NCBI RefSeq assembly: GCF_018863235.1 | Contig: NZ_JAHKRS010000008.1 | Span: forward strand, 1-64,000 | Reading direction: 5' to 3' | Length of the DNA stretch: 64,000 nucleotides | DNA from: Pseudomaricurvus albidus | Lineage (GTDB): Bacteria; Pseudomonadota; Gammaproteobacteria; Pseudomonadales; Cellvibrionaceae | Shown: positions 42,561 through 51,625 of the stretch, in pieces | Position numbering within the stretch: position 1 is the stretch's first letter | How the letters are laid out: every line of letters starts with the position of its first letter | Notes under the pieces: generated by a model | Seen by the model: only the letters and a program-made list of their open reading frames with translations | Databases searched by the model: none | Told to the model about the DNA's origin: nothing | Position numbers and translations under genes: made by a program

Positions 42561-43088
42561 TCAGTGGATCAGGGCGAACTCGCGCATGATCTGATCGCAC
42601 CATTTCGCCAGTCGTTCTTCGGTCTGGTCAAATTGATTCTCGTCGTCCAGGGCGAGGCCGACAAAGTATTTTTGGTCTGGTGTCAGGGCCTTGGAGGCTT
42701 CAAAGTCATAGCCTTCGTTGGGCCAATAGCCCACTGGCTGTGCGCCCAGTTTGACCAGTTTGAAGTGCAAGTAGCCCATGGCATCCAGAAACCACTCCGG
42801 GTAACCCACCTGGTCACCGAGTCCGTACAGAGCGACTTTGCGACCTTTAAAGTTCACCAGATCCAGCTCATCCCAGATCTCTTCCCAGTCTTCCTGCAGT
42901 TCACCGTAATCCCAGGTAGGTATGCCCATGATTAAAAAATCGTAGTTCTCCGCGGTGAGCATGGACTCATCAGTGATGTTGTAAACATCAACCACTTCAT
43001 CAGTCAGAATGTCACAGATTTTGTCGGCCACAATTTCGGTATAGCACGTGGAGCTGCCGTAAAAGAGGCCTACGGGGGCTTTACTCAT
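42561..43088 (-). CDS. fldB: Flavodoxin FldB
   Basis: 175 residues. FMN phosphate loop YGSSTCYTE, and the long-chain flavodoxin blocks IPTWDYGELQEDWEEIWDEL, VALYGLGDQVGYPEWFLDA and FVGLALDDENQFD, closest to E. coli FldB rather than FldA. A one-electron carrier of low potential. It leads a probable fldB-mnmC unit. Confidence 0.93.
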   Translation of the reverse strand: MSKAPVGLFYGSSTCYTEIVADKICDILTDEVVDVYNITDESMLTAENYDFLIMGIPTWDYGELQEDWEEIWDELDLVNFKGRKVALYGLGDQVGYPEWFLDAMGYLHFKLVKLGAQPVGYWPNEGYDFEASKALTPDQKYFVGLALDDENQFDQTEERLAKWCDQIMREFALIH

Positions 43089-43179
43089 GGGATCTATCCT
43101 AATTTCGAGGGCGTCATTCTAGGGGTAAGGCTAGAAAAATGCACGAATTGCGGACGATTCAATGGGGGTTTTGCGGGCT

Positions 43180-43662
43180 TTATACCGAACCGGGAAAACC
43201 CATTTGACGCCAGGCCTCATAAACAATGACTGAGACGGCATTAGACAGGTTCATGCTGCGGCTGTGTGGCTGCATTGGAATACGCAGTACATTTTCAGGA
43301 GGTTGTTGCTGCAGAATTTCGGCGGGTAATCCACGGGTTTCAGGGCCAAAAACCACATAGTCGCCGTGGGCAAAGGGCGCGTCTGTGTAGGAGCGGGTTC
43401 CTTTGGTGCTAATGGCGTAGAGGTTTTCGGGCTGACAGGTGGCCAGAAAGCTTTCCCAGTCTTCGTGAACCTGCATATCCTTCCACTCCCCGTAATCCAG
43501 TCCTGCGCGTCGCAAACGCTTGTCATCCAGCTCAAATGCGATCGGTTTGATCAGGTGGAGCTGGGCGCCGGTATTGGCCGCCAACCGGATGATGTTGCCG
43601 GTATTGGGGGGGATTTCGGGTTGGAAAAGGACAAGGTTCAGTCGGGGAGAGGTGTCAGTCAT
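43180..43662 (-). CDS. trmL: tRNA (cytidine/uridine-34-2'-O)-methyltransferase TrmL
   Basis: 160 residues, SPOUT fold. Motifs: [54 protein letters not shown] and [26 protein letters not shown], matching E. coli TrmL (157 residues). 2'-O-methylates the wobble base of tRNA-Leu isoacceptors. Same orientation as fldB/mnmC but 91 bp away. Confidence 0.95.
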   Translation of the reverse strand: MTDTSPRLNLVLFQPEIPPNTGNIIRLAANTGAQLHLIKPIAFELDDKRLRRAGLDYGEWKDMQVHEDWESFLATCQPENLYAISTKGTRSYTDAPFAHGDYVVFGPETRGLPAEILQQQPPENVLRIPMQPHSRSMNLSNAVSVIVYEAWRQMGFPGSV

Positions 43663-43875
43663 GGGGGTGTGATCGGGCTCTTGTCGGTAAATGTCTGTGA
43701 AATAGGGCGGGCGGGAGTATAAAGCAGAGTCGCCCAGGATTCATATAAGCGTCATCACCCTGTCATCTGGGGCGCTTACCCTGCACGCAGATGAAAACAA
43801 GACTGCACGGATGCGGACTCTCCACACCTTACTCAGGGGCGTTCTGCCCCTTTCTCTTCTCTCATTTGGACCCTC

Positions 43876-44421
43876 TTATTGCTGGGTGACAGAATCCTCG
43901 GGTTCTCCCAGTTCAATATCGACACCCAGTTCGTCCGAAATGTCGTTAAGCTGATCCATCAGCTGCTCCATATTCACATTGACAGGCAGGCTGATGATGC
44001 CCTCTGCGGTAAACATGGGGTCGCCGGACCAGGGCATGCTGGTGCAGTGGGTTTGCAGGTCGTCCAGATTGATTTGATGGCTGGCAAAGGCCTGGGAAAG
44101 CTCGCGGATAATGCCGGGCCGGTCATTGCCCATCAGGTTAAAATGCAGATTTTGCAGGGGTTCGCCGGTTTCCGCTTCCAGAGTTTCGGAGGCGACAACT
44201 TCAATACCGCGCCGGGCCTGCAATTCGCTTAATGCTTGCCGTAAAGCCGGCAGCTGATCGGCCGGTACGCTGATTTGGAGAATTCCTGCGAATTTGCCCG
44301 CCAGATGGCTCATGCGGCTTTCCAGCCAATTGCCCTGATGGGCGGCAATAGTGCTGGCCAGGGCTTCTACCACGCCGGGTTTGTCGTCACTGAGGATGCT
44401 GAGTACGAGGGAGCGGTTCAT
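43876..44421 (-). CDS. gcvR: GcvR-like ACT-domain regulator of glycine cleavage
   Basis: 181 residues, two ACT domains (~3-80 and ~92-170): LVLSILSDDKPGVVEALAST and NLMGNDRPGIIRELSQAF. E. coli GcvR binds glycine and antagonises GcvA. No gcvA or gcv operon is present here. The stop is close to a CCCC/GGGG hairpin at 43837-43852. Other ACT-ACT proteins cannot be fully excluded. Confidence 0.85.
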   Translation of the reverse strand: MNRSLVLSILSDDKPGVVEALASTIAAHQGNWLESRMSHLAGKFAGILQISVPADQLPALRQALSELQARRGIEVVASETLEAETGEPLQNLHFNLMGNDRPGIIRELSQAFASHQINLDDLQTHCTSMPWSGDPMFTAEGIISLPVNVNMEQLMDQLNDISDELGVDIELGEPEDSVTQQ

Positions 44422-44576
44422 AAGTCAGTCGCCTTCCTGTTTTGTGCGTCTTCGTATCCGGTGGACAAGCACTCAGAAACGAAATCGCGATCTTTGTTAT
44501 TGAATTGAATGCAGTATAGTGACTGTTAGGCTTTACTGACAGTGTCGTAAATAATGTCCTTTAAAGGAAGAAATGT

Positions 44577-45407
44577 ATGTTGAATCAATTGTATCGACGA
44601 GTAACCGGGTGTTTGTGGGGGGTGGCTGGCATGAGTGTTCTGGCAGCCAATGGTGTTTGGGCCGACAACATGACCATTGAGCAGGCGGTGGCCAATCCGC
44701 TGCGCACCGAAGCCAATGTCAGCCGCGATAGCTATCGCCATCCAGCTGAGACTCTGACGTTTTTTGAAGTGACTGGTGACAGCACGGTGGTAGAGATCTG
44801 GCCTGGCCGGGGGTGGTATACCGAAATCCTGGCACCGCTGCTGGCGGAGAACGGCACCTTCTATGCCGCCCATTTTGCCAAAGAAACCCCTGTGGCTTAC
44901 TTTCAGAAAAGCCGACAGGCGTTTGAAGAGATGGTGAAAGACAAGCCGGAGCTCTATAAAGGCGTGGTGGTAACCGAGTTTGAACCTGCGCAGGATGTTC
45001 TGCCCGGACCTGTGGCAAAAGTGGATCATGTGCTGACGTTTCGCAATGTGCACAATTGGCTCAAAGCTGACACAGCAGAAAAAGCCTTTGCCGAGTTCTA
45101 TCAGGTGCTGAAGCCCGGTGGAATCCTGGGGGTGGTGGAACACCGGGCCAAACCGGGCACGTCACTCAATGATATGGTTCGATCGGGTTACGTAACCGAG
45201 GAGAAAGTGATCGAGCTGGCCGAGCAGGCGGGTTTTGTGTTCGCGGGACGCTCAGAAGTGAATGCCAATGAAAAAGACTCTGCCGATCACCCAAAAGGTG
45301 TCTGGACCTTACCGCCAACGCTGCGTCTCGGTGATCAGGATCGGGATAAATACACAGCCATTGGTGAAAGCGATCGAATGACTTTAAAATTCCGCAAGCC
45401 CGAGTAA
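44577..45407 (+). CDS. Exported class I methyltransferase-like protein (COG4798 type)
   Basis: 276 residues. Signal peptide at ~1-29 (LWGVAGMSVLAANGVWA). The remainder is a SAM-methyltransferase fold: VVEIWPGRGWYTEILAPLL (motif I), DHVLTFRNVHNWL, VLKPGGILGVVEHRA, and VTEEKVIELAEQAGF. Export of a SAM-fold protein is odd because SAM is cytoplasmic; proteins of this group may have lost SAM chemistry or bind another ligand. An AAGGA site precedes the ATG. Confidence 0.85.
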   Translation: MLNQLYRRVTGCLWGVAGMSVLAANGVWADNMTIEQAVANPLRTEANVSRDSYRHPAETLTFFEVTGDSTVVEIWPGRGWYTEILAPLLAENGTFYAAHFAKETPVAYFQKSRQAFEEMVKDKPELYKGVVVTEFEPAQDVLPGPVAKVDHVLTFRNVHNWLKADTAEKAFAEFYQVLKPGGILGVVEHRAKPGTSLNDMVRSGYVTEEKVIELAEQAGFVFAGRSEVNANEKDSADHPKGVWTLPPTLRLGDQDRDKYTAIGESDRMTLKFRKPE

Positions 45408-45447
45408 CCCGGGCACTGGGTATTGATTCTGTGTTAAGGCGGTTCTG

Positions 45448-45768
45448 TTGATTATTCCTGTAGAAAAGCTATCCACCGATGCGGTGCACGGCTTGATTGA
45501 AGAGTTTATTACCCGTGAAGGTACGGATTATGGGGAAGTAGAGTTTTCCCTGTCGGACAAGGTTGAGCAGGTAAAAACTCAACTGGCCAACGGCGAAGTG
45601 GTGGTTGTGTTTGATGCGGTACTGGAAAGTGTGAGTATCAAAACCCGACGTGATGCCGACAAGGCCGAGCGGGAATATCAGCAGATGCTCGATGGTGACT
45701 TTACCACCGGGCAGGCCGCTGAACCCGATGACTTCGGCTTTAATCAGGATGTGTACCACGATGACTGA
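45448..45768 (+). CDS. yheU: YheU-family protein (UPF0270) with C-terminal extension
   Basis: 106 residues with a TTG start and TAAGGCGG upstream. The first ~70 residues are a YheU domain: MIIPVEKLS, LIEEFITREGTDYGE, LSDKVEQVKTQLANGEVVVVFD. E. coli YheU has 72 residues, so the acidic ~30-residue tail here is an extension. Function unknown. The next gene starts inside its last codons (ATGACTGA), giving translational coupling; in E. coli yheU also neighbours a hydrolase gene (yheT). Confidence 0.88.
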   Translation: MIIPVEKLSTDAVHGLIEEFITREGTDYGEVEFSLSDKVEQVKTQLANGEVVVVFDAVLESVSIKTRRDADKAEREYQQMLDGDFTTGQAAEPDDFGFNQDVYHDD

Positions 45769-46399
45769 GAGGATCGCAGATCTGTCCGAATGGCTTCACA
45801 CTGGACCTGAATCACCCTGTCTGGTGCTGGCTCATGGTGCCGGTGCGCCAATGGACAGTGACTTTATGGAGACCATGGCAACACTGCTGGCAGAGCGGGG
45901 TGTTGGAGTCATCCGCTTTGAATTTCCTTATATGCAGCAGCGTCGCAATGGCGGCAAGAAACGTCCGCCGGACCGACAGCCGGTATTGTTGGATCACTGG
46001 CGGCGGGTGATTGAGCAGCTGGGCAATAGAGAGTCCTTGTTTATTGGTGGCAAATCCATGGGTGGGCGTATGGCGTCGATGCTGGTGGATGAGCTTCCGG
46101 TTCAGGGCTGTGTTTGCCTTGGGTACCCGTTTCATCCGCCCTCAAAACCGGAAAAAACCCGCACCGAGCATTTGCAGTCTCTGGAGGCACCGGTGCTGAT
46201 TGTACAGGGCACGCGCGATGCACTGGGTAAACAGGAAGAGGTGGCAGGTTATGAACTGTCGGACTCTATCCGTTTGTGCTGGCTGGAAGATGGTGATCAC
46301 GACCTGAAGCCGAGAGTCCGTTCCGGCTTTACTCATGACCAACACCTGAAACAGGCGGCGGATGCCATTGCGGAATTTATCCGTACTCGATCCTTCTAG
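45761..46399 (+). CDS. Alpha/beta hydrolase (KANL3/Tex30-like)
   Basis: 212 residues from ATG 45761; the longer ORF reads through yheU in another frame. Motifs: LVLAHGAGAPMDSDFM, RFEFPYMQ, nucleophile elbow GGKSMGGRMAS, CLGYPFHPP, VQGTRDALG and histidine in EDGDHDLKPR. This is the small cytoplasmic dienelactone-hydrolase-like group with unknown substrate. Coupled to yheU by an eight-base overlap. Confidence 0.9.
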   Translation: MTERIADLSEWLHTGPESPCLVLAHGAGAPMDSDFMETMATLLAERGVGVIRFEFPYMQQRRNGGKKRPPDRQPVLLDHWRRVIEQLGNRESLFIGGKSMGGRMASMLVDELPVQGCVCLGYPFHPPSKPEKTRTEHLQSLEAPVLIVQGTRDALGKQEEVAGYELSDSIRLCWLEDGDHDLKPRVRSGFTHDQHLKQAADAIAEFIRTRSF

Positions 46400-46427
46400 A
46401 TCGGATTAGAAATTCTTGCGGTCAGAG

Positions 46428-46856
46428 TTAATGGCAGCTCTGGCTGGGTGGTGTATCCACCTGCAATATGATCCACTCCGCCAGATTGATCCAGTCTCTC
46501 ATCAACGTTTTGATGACCAGCAATTTGCCATTGCCCCGGCAAGAACTCTCCAGAAGCTCCTGTCCCAGCCGGGTAAGGGTATCTACGACTTTGCCTACGC
46601 TCTGGGGGCTGAGTGTCACGTAAAAGTGATCGGCTGCCGGGTCTGATGGAAAGCGACGGGCTTTGTAAAATGGATCATCGGTAGAATAGGTTTGCCGGAT
46701 CGCTTGCGGCTCTGCTTTTTGTCCCTGGAGTAAGTTTTGCACTTCAAGAGCCAGTTGTGCGTTTTGATCTCTCAACAGGCGAAAAGTCAGTTCCAGTGAT
46801 CCGCGACTGAACAGATCCGGTCTGGCTTTACCGTTATTATTGACAACCATCATCAT
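46428..46856 (-). CDS. Hypothetical protein
   Basis: 142 residues, soluble, no signal peptide. Three consecutive Met codons at the start with GGGGATA upstream. Regions of regular secondary structure: GSLELTFRLLRDQNAQLALEV, QSVGKVVDTLTRLGQELLES and KTLMRDWINLAEWIILQVD. I do not recognise a family. The gene is convergent with the hydrolase and divergent from tusA, suggesting a stand-alone unit. Confidence 0.65.
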   Translation of the reverse strand: MMMVVNNNGKARPDLFSRGSLELTFRLLRDQNAQLALEVQNLLQGQKAEPQAIRQTYSTDDPFYKARRFPSDPAADHFYVTLSPQSVGKVVDTLTRLGQELLESSCRGNGKLLVIKTLMRDWINLAEWIILQVDTPPSQSCH

Positions 46857-47002
46857 GCATATCCCCTACCGCCAACATTCAAGGGTTGTGTGTTTGTGAG
46901 TGGTTTGCACCGAAAATTTCGGAAGAAATGGCTTTCCGAGTTGCCTTAAGTGTAGCAATTGGGTTTTTATATGCTGGTTAAATTTATACAGACTTTACCA
47001 CT

Positions 47003-47245
47003 ATGACACAGACCTTTGACCATAACCTCGATACCACCGGGCTGACCTGCCCTGAGCCTGTAATGCTTTTACACAAAGCAATACGAGATGCAAAAAGCGG
47101 GGAGGTGGTTAAAGTGGTTGCTACAGATCCTTCGACAGAACGAGACATTCCGAAGTTTTGCCAGTTCTTAGGACACGAGTTGCTCGAAGCAGAAGTGGTT
47201 GATGGCGAGGCGATGAACTACTGCTATTGGATTCGCAAAAAATAG
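47003..47245 (+). CDS. tusA: Sulfur carrier protein TusA
   Basis: 80 residues. Catalytic Cys in [16 protein letters not shown] (CPxP motif), then [26 protein letters not shown]. Transfers persulfide sulfur from IscS to TusBCD in the mnm5s2U pathway, upstream of MnmA; this is the same wobble base on which MnmC acts. Confidence 0.95.
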   Translation: MTQTFDHNLDTTGLTCPEPVMLLHKAIRDAKSGEVVKVVATDPSTERDIPKFCQFLGHELLEAEVVDGEAMNYCYWIRKK

Positions 47246-47449
47246 CGACCTGAGATTAAGCGGGGTTTTTTTGCCCGTGACACAGGTTTCAGTTGACCAA
47301 AGTTTCAGGCGACCGAAAGCCCGGCAGCGTAATCCCGTATTGATAGAGTTCTGAATTCATTACGGCGTCGGCAGGGCACGCCAGAGAGGGGGCTCCCTGG
47401 CGGCCTGGGTTTTGTTGCCTGCAGCGGCCGGAGCTTTTCAGCTCACGGG

Positions 47450-48148
47450 TTACACTTCATCCACAAGGGTTGAAATGGCGGCCAGGGCTTCCGGGTCTTC
47501 TGCTTTCAGCTTGTTGGCGATCTGGTGCTGAAAGAAATAACGGAATTCCTCACGGCTTTGTGCAGGGTAAAGGCAGCTGTCACCGGGTAATACGGGCGTA
47601 TTCTCGATTTTCTGAGGATCCGCAAGCATACCGCAGACGGTACCGTCGTGGTGAAGGCGCCAGCTGACAACTTCTGTGAGTGTGATGCTGTGAAAACCGT
47701 TATCGGACAGAACCGCGTGAGTGCCGATGGTATCGGGGACTTCCTGCAGTACATCGTTGGGGTTTTCACACTGGAAGTCGTAGTACTCGGCAGCGGTTTC
47801 GAGTTCGACAACCTTGTGGATTGGGCCTTCGTAGAAGATCTCATCAATACCCGGGTCGTAATAGCCTTCCCACTTACCGTTTAGCGGGTCTTGAATCTCC
47901 GGTGCGGCGACTATATCGTCCAACCAGGGAACCAGACCTACGACTTCGCCATTGGCGCGCAGGGCCCAGCAGAGGATCTTCAGACTGAAGAGTTTATCGG
48001 GGCTTGCTTCGTTGGAGTAAAGCATCTCCAAACCGTCGAGCTCCGGAGAAAGGCGGATAATGCGTGAATTTTGCAGTTCCGAAAAGGGCTGCCCGGTGAA
48101 AAAATCGACCACGTTATCCATGTTGTGGCCAGATACTGAGGTCTTCAT
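47450..48148 (-). CDS. Conserved-looking hypothetical protein
   Basis: 232 residues, acidic, soluble. The ATG at 48148 is supported by GGAGGTG six bases upstream, so the start is secure. Visible features: DNVVDFFTGQPF at the N-terminus, KILCWALRANGEVVGLVPWLDDIV, and in the second half EVVSWRLHHDGTVCGMLADP, which resembles the first (WAL/WRL..G.V.G.), hinting at an internal duplication. No recognised family. Confidence 0.7.
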   Translation of the reverse strand: MKTSVSGHNMDNVVDFFTGQPFSELQNSRIIRLSPELDGLEMLYSNEASPDKLFSLKILCWALRANGEVVGLVPWLDDIVAAPEIQDPLNGKWEGYYDPGIDEIFYEGPIHKVVELETAAEYYDFQCENPNDVLQEVPDTIGTHAVLSDNGFHSITLTEVVSWRLHHDGTVCGMLADPQKIENTPVLPGDSCLYPAQSREEFRYFFQHQIANKLKAEDPEALAAISTLVDEV

Positions 48149-48350
48149 AATACCACCTCCATGATAAGCCTCTGGTAGAATTGCCCCTTAAACACTGGCC
48201 AAGGCGCCTGCTTAAGGGAGATCGTTGAGGCGGATGTATCTTTACTACACCTTCACTACATAAGGTATATGCTGTTTTTCAAAAGCACAATACTTGGAGG
48301 TGAATTTATTTTGCGTTTTTATAATCTTTATCGATAACAGGGGTGTCAGC

Positions 48351-48869
48351 TTGTCTGAGTATTATTTCGCGTACGGATCCAATATGAACGCCGAACGGAT
48401 GAATGATCGCGGCCTGCGCTTCAAGCGGGCTCTGTCAGGCACCATTGAGGGGCTGGGGTTGGCCTTCAACAAGCGCGCTGCCGACGCTCCTCACAGGTCC
48501 TACGCCAATGTGGTGTATGCGCCACAGAGCCGTGTCGAGGGAGTGCTTTATCAATTGGACTGCCCGCGTGAGATCATAAAGATGGATCCGTTTGAGGGCT
48601 CTCCAAGGCTCTACAGTCGTGAAATTTACTCGGTGTCTACCGCAGAGGGACCGATTGCGGCCTGGGTTTACGTGGCCAACCGGGCGATGATCAGCGATAA
48701 CCTGATGCCTGAGCGCTGGTACCTTGAGCATCTGCTCGCCGGAAAGCCCTACTTAACAGAGGGGTATTACAACGAACTCCTGCAAACACTGTGCTGTGAC
48801 GAGGTCGAAAATATTGATCAACTTATTAAAGGCTCTCAGGAAGCTGTCGGGAGTCTGAGCGAAGTATGA
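48351..48869 (+). CDS. Gamma-glutamylcyclotransferase-family protein
   Basis: 172 residues; TTG start at 48351 with CAGGGGTG upstream, since the family opens directly with the YFAYGSNMN substrate loop. VEGVLYQLDCPREIIKMDPFEG carries the conserved Asp/Glu region. Related proteins act on gamma-glutamyl amines or peptides. The stop overlaps the start of epmC (ATGA), so it is the first gene of the GGCT-epmC-xni-pdxB cluster. Confidence 0.85.
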   Translation: MSEYYFAYGSNMNAERMNDRGLRFKRALSGTIEGLGLAFNKRAADAPHRSYANVVYAPQSRVEGVLYQLDCPREIIKMDPFEGSPRLYSREIYSVSTAEGPIAAWVYVANRAMISDNLMPERWYLEHLLAGKPYLTEGYYNELLQTLCCDEVENIDQLIKGSQEAVGSLSEV

Positions 48870-49432
48870 GTGCGTTTGAAAAGCCCCTGAATCGGGTGGG
48901 GTTAAACCACCTTGAACTGGAGGCCGTTTTTCATCAGGTATTTGAGTCCTCACATCGCACCCGACTGGTGGGAGGTGCGGCTGAACCGCTTTATTCTCCT
49001 GCATCAAGTGCCGAGTCGTTTCATCGGATCATCTACACCCGCGATTATGCCGCCAGTGCCCTGCATGAAATTGCTCACTGGTGTGTGGCAGGGCGGCAAA
49101 GGCGTCTTCAGGAAGATTACGGTTACTGGTATGCGCCGGATGGACGCAGTGAGGAACAACAGGCTTTGTTCGAAAAGGTGGAAGTCAAACCTCAGGCTCT
49201 GGAGTGGATTTTCTCTGTTGCTGCCGGACGCGGGTTTCGGGTCAGTGCCGATAATCTGGAAGCGGAGCTGGGCGCGAGTGAGGGCTTCAAAGATGCCATT
49301 TTTCAGCAAGTGCAGCGCTATTGTGCAGAGGGATTGCCGGATCGAGCCCATCGATTCACTCAGGCGCTGGCTGAACGCTCTGGCTTGTGCGCGCCATTGA
49401 CGGCGGAATACTACCCGCGAGAGGTGCTTTAA
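48866..49432 (+). CDS. epmC: Elongation factor P hydroxylase EpmC (YfcM)
   Basis: 188 residues. The iron-binding signature is ALHEIAHWCVAGRQRRLQEDYGYWY, followed by PDGR and QQALFEKVEVKPQALEW, closely matching YfcM. It hydroxylates the beta-lysylated Lys34 of EF-P. The enzymes making the modification (EpmA, EpmB) and efp are not in the window. Its four-base overlap with the GGCT gene indicates coupling. Confidence 0.95.
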   Translation: MSAFEKPLNRVGLNHLELEAVFHQVFESSHRTRLVGGAAEPLYSPASSAESFHRIIYTRDYAASALHEIAHWCVAGRQRRLQEDYGYWYAPDGRSEEQQALFEKVEVKPQALEWIFSVAAGRGFRVSADNLEAELGASEGFKDAIFQQVQRYCAEGLPDRAHRFTQALAERSGLCAPLTAEYYPREVL

Positions 49433-49434
49433 CG

Positions 49435-50409
49435 TTGGACAGGTTGCCACAAACTTCCGAAATCTGTTTGCTGGATGCGTCCATCTATATTTTTCGTTAC
49501 TACTTTTCCCTGCCGGATAACTGGTTCTCTGAGGAGGATTACCCTACCGCCGCGGTGTATGGTTATACGGCCTTCCTTCTTAACTTTCTGACCCGGCAGC
49601 GACCGTCGCAGATGGCGGCCTGTTTTGATGAAAGTCTCGGCAGTTGTTTTCGCAACGAACTCTATCCCGATTACAAATGCAGCCGGGCTCTGCCTGACGA
49701 CGCGCTGGCTTTCCAGTTGTACGCCTGCCGTGAAGTGACCGAACTGTTGGGTATCGCGAGCTTTGCCAGTGATACCTATGAAGCTGATGACCTTTTGGGA
49801 ACCCTGCTGGAAGATATCAAGCGCAGTGGTGAACAGCGGGGCGTTGGCATTCTGACCAGAGACAAGGATCTGGGACAGTTGTTGCTCCGGCCGCAGGATT
49901 ACCTCTGGGATTACGTGAACGAACGACAGCACCAGAAATTGTATCGCGACGACATCTTTCAAAAGTTTGGTGTCTGGCCAGAACAGCTGTCCGATTACCT
50001 GGCATTGGTCGGCGATACGTCGGATGATATTCCAGGTGTGCCAGGCATCGGACAGAAAACTGCGCAGACACTTTTACAGTGGCAACCTTCCATTGAGGCT
50101 CTGTTTGAACATATCGAACTGCTCCCACAGTTGCCGATTCGTGGAGCTAAAGGGTTGCCCGAAAAACTCGTGAATCATTCCGAGCAGATTGTGCTGTCTC
50201 GCTGTTTGGCGGACATAGTCACCGATGTCGACTGGGTCACTGAAGGTGGTGGTTACTCCAGCCTGGCGATGAATTTTGGCAAACTTGATGTAGCAGCCTT
50301 TGAAGACTTTTGTTTGCGAATGGGGTTCGGAGCCGGTTTGATGAAAAAGTTTAACCAGTTGACCGCTGTTGATGAGCCGGTTGAATTGAATGCAGTGGAT
50401 ATCCTATGA
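49435..50409 (+). CDS. xni: Flap endonuclease Xni-like (5'-3' exonuclease family)
   Basis: 324 residues; TTG start at 49435 with GAGAGGTG at suitable distance, only two bases after epmC. 5'-3' exonuclease N-domain: LLDASIYIFRYYFSLP, AACFDESLG, YKCSRALPDD, EADDLLGTL, LTRDKDLGQLL, and the H3TH region GDTSDDIPGVPGIGQKTAQTLL. Acts on flapped DNA; stand-alone without polymerase domain. Longer than E. coli Xni (251). Confidence 0.9.
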   Translation: MDRLPQTSEICLLDASIYIFRYYFSLPDNWFSEEDYPTAAVYGYTAFLLNFLTRQRPSQMAACFDESLGSCFRNELYPDYKCSRALPDDALAFQLYACREVTELLGIASFASDTYEADDLLGTLLEDIKRSGEQRGVGILTRDKDLGQLLLRPQDYLWDYVNERQHQKLYRDDIFQKFGVWPEQLSDYLALVGDTSDDIPGVPGIGQKTAQTLLQWQPSIEALFEHIELLPQLPIRGAKGLPEKLVNHSEQIVLSRCLADIVTDVDWVTEGGGYSSLAMNFGKLDVAAFEDFCLRMGFGAGLMKKFNQLTAVDEPVELNAVDIL

Positions 50410-51596
50410 CCCGTTTACAGATTGTTGCCGATGAGAATATTCCTTTGGTTTCAGAGTTCTTTGCCACCCTTGGGGATGTGAGCACCTACCCGGGGCGCAC
50501 TCTGACGGCCGAGCAGGTAAAAAATGCCGATGTGCTGCTGGTGCGTTCTGTGACTCCGGTGAATGAAACATTGCTGGCCGGAAGCAGAGTGCAATTTGTA
50601 GGTACCTGTACCATCGGCATTGATCATCTGGATGTAGAGTATTTAGAGCAAAAGGGCATTGCCTATCACAGTGCTCCCGGTTGTAATGCCAATTCGGTGG
50701 TGGAATATATATTCAGTGTTCTTGCCAAGGTGAAAACCGACTGGTTGCAGGCGAGTTTTGGCATAATTGGCTGTGGGAATGTAGGGGGGCATTTGTACAG
50801 ACGCCTGAAGGCGTTGAATCTTCCTGTCGTTTGTTATGACCCGTTCTTAACCACAGAAGACAACCCCGATCTTTGCGGGCTGGATGAAGTGCTCAATGCA
50901 GAAGTGATTTGCATGCACACACCGTTGACCCACGGTGGTGAATTTCCCAGTCATCATCTGTTGGACGAAGCCCGCATCCAACAACTAAAGCCGGGCTGTC
51001 TGTTGATTAATGCCGGCCGTGGCCCGGTTGTCGATAACCAGGCACTCAAGCGTGTTCTGCAGCAGCGTGATGATCTGACGGTGGTGCTGGATGTCTGGGA
51101 GCCAGAACCAAATCTGGATATCGAATTAATGCAGCAGGTCGCTTTGGCCAGTCCACATATTGCCGGTTACAGCTATGACGGCAAGGTCGAGGGCACAGCC
51201 ATGATCTATCGTGCGTTGTGCCGTCAGCTGAACTGTGAAGAAACTGTTTTATCGTCACAGTTGTTGCAGGACGATAACGCAGATTTTAAAAAGATACTGC
51301 CCAATGAAATGCCCAACTCTGGCGATATCTTGCAAAGCACCGTCAATCAAATCATTTTGCAAGCTTACGACGTGGGAGAAGATGATCGTCGCATGCGAAG
51401 CAAACTGCTTGGCGACGAATGCCAGCAATCTTCCCAAGCATTTGCTCAGGGGTTTGATGAGCTGCGAAAGCATTATCCCAAGCGCCGGGAGTTTCCCTGT
51501 TTTCAAGTCGATTTATCTTCCGAAAATTTTCCGGCAGACAAAAAAAAGTCGCTCAACAAGTTGCTGGCGACTTTAGGTTTTGACCTAACAATATGA
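50406..51596 (+). CDS. pdxB: Erythronate-4-phosphate dehydrogenase PdxB
   Basis: 396 residues. D-2-hydroxyacid dehydrogenase fold: FVGTCTIGIDHLDVEYL, HSAPGCNANSVVEYIFS, GIIGCGNVGGHLYRRL (NAD), LINAGRGPVVDN, VLDVWEPEPNLD (Glu) and SPHIAGYSYDGKVEGT (His); C-terminal PdxB-specific dimerisation domain from ~290. Second step of the DXP-dependent pyridoxal 5'-phosphate pathway. Overlaps the end of xni by four bases. Confidence 0.96.
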   Translation: MTRLQIVADENIPLVSEFFATLGDVSTYPGRTLTAEQVKNADVLLVRSVTPVNETLLAGSRVQFVGTCTIGIDHLDVEYLEQKGIAYHSAPGCNANSVVEYIFSVLAKVKTDWLQASFGIIGCGNVGGHLYRRLKALNLPVVCYDPFLTTEDNPDLCGLDEVLNAEVICMHTPLTHGGEFPSHHLLDEARIQQLKPGCLLINAGRGPVVDNQALKRVLQQRDDLTVVLDVWEPEPNLDIELMQQVALASPHIAGYSYDGKVEGTAMIYRALCRQLNCEETVLSSQLLQDDNADFKKILPNEMPNSGDILQSTVNQIILQAYDVGEDDRRMRSKLLGDECQQSSQAFAQGFDELRKHYPKRREFPCFQVDLSSENFPADKKKSLNKLLATLGFDLTI

Positions 51597-51625
51597 GAGG
51601 AGAGTTTAACGAAAACCTTGCAACA

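Noticed and set aside
43837-43856. GGGGC/GCCCC hairpin with a pyrimidine run, as a plus-strand small-RNA terminator
   Set aside because: No promoter or conserved sequence was found upstream; more simply it lies at the end of the minus-strand gcvR gene. Left as an observation only.
43663-43875. Riboswitch (glycine type) ahead of trmL or gcvR region
   Set aside because: The gap lies downstream of gcvR, not upstream, and shows no conserved glycine-aptamer core.
47260-47278. GCGGGGTTTTTTTGCCC after tusA as a terminator
   Set aside because: The T-run lies in the loop, with only a 4-bp stem; not a convincing rho-independent structure.
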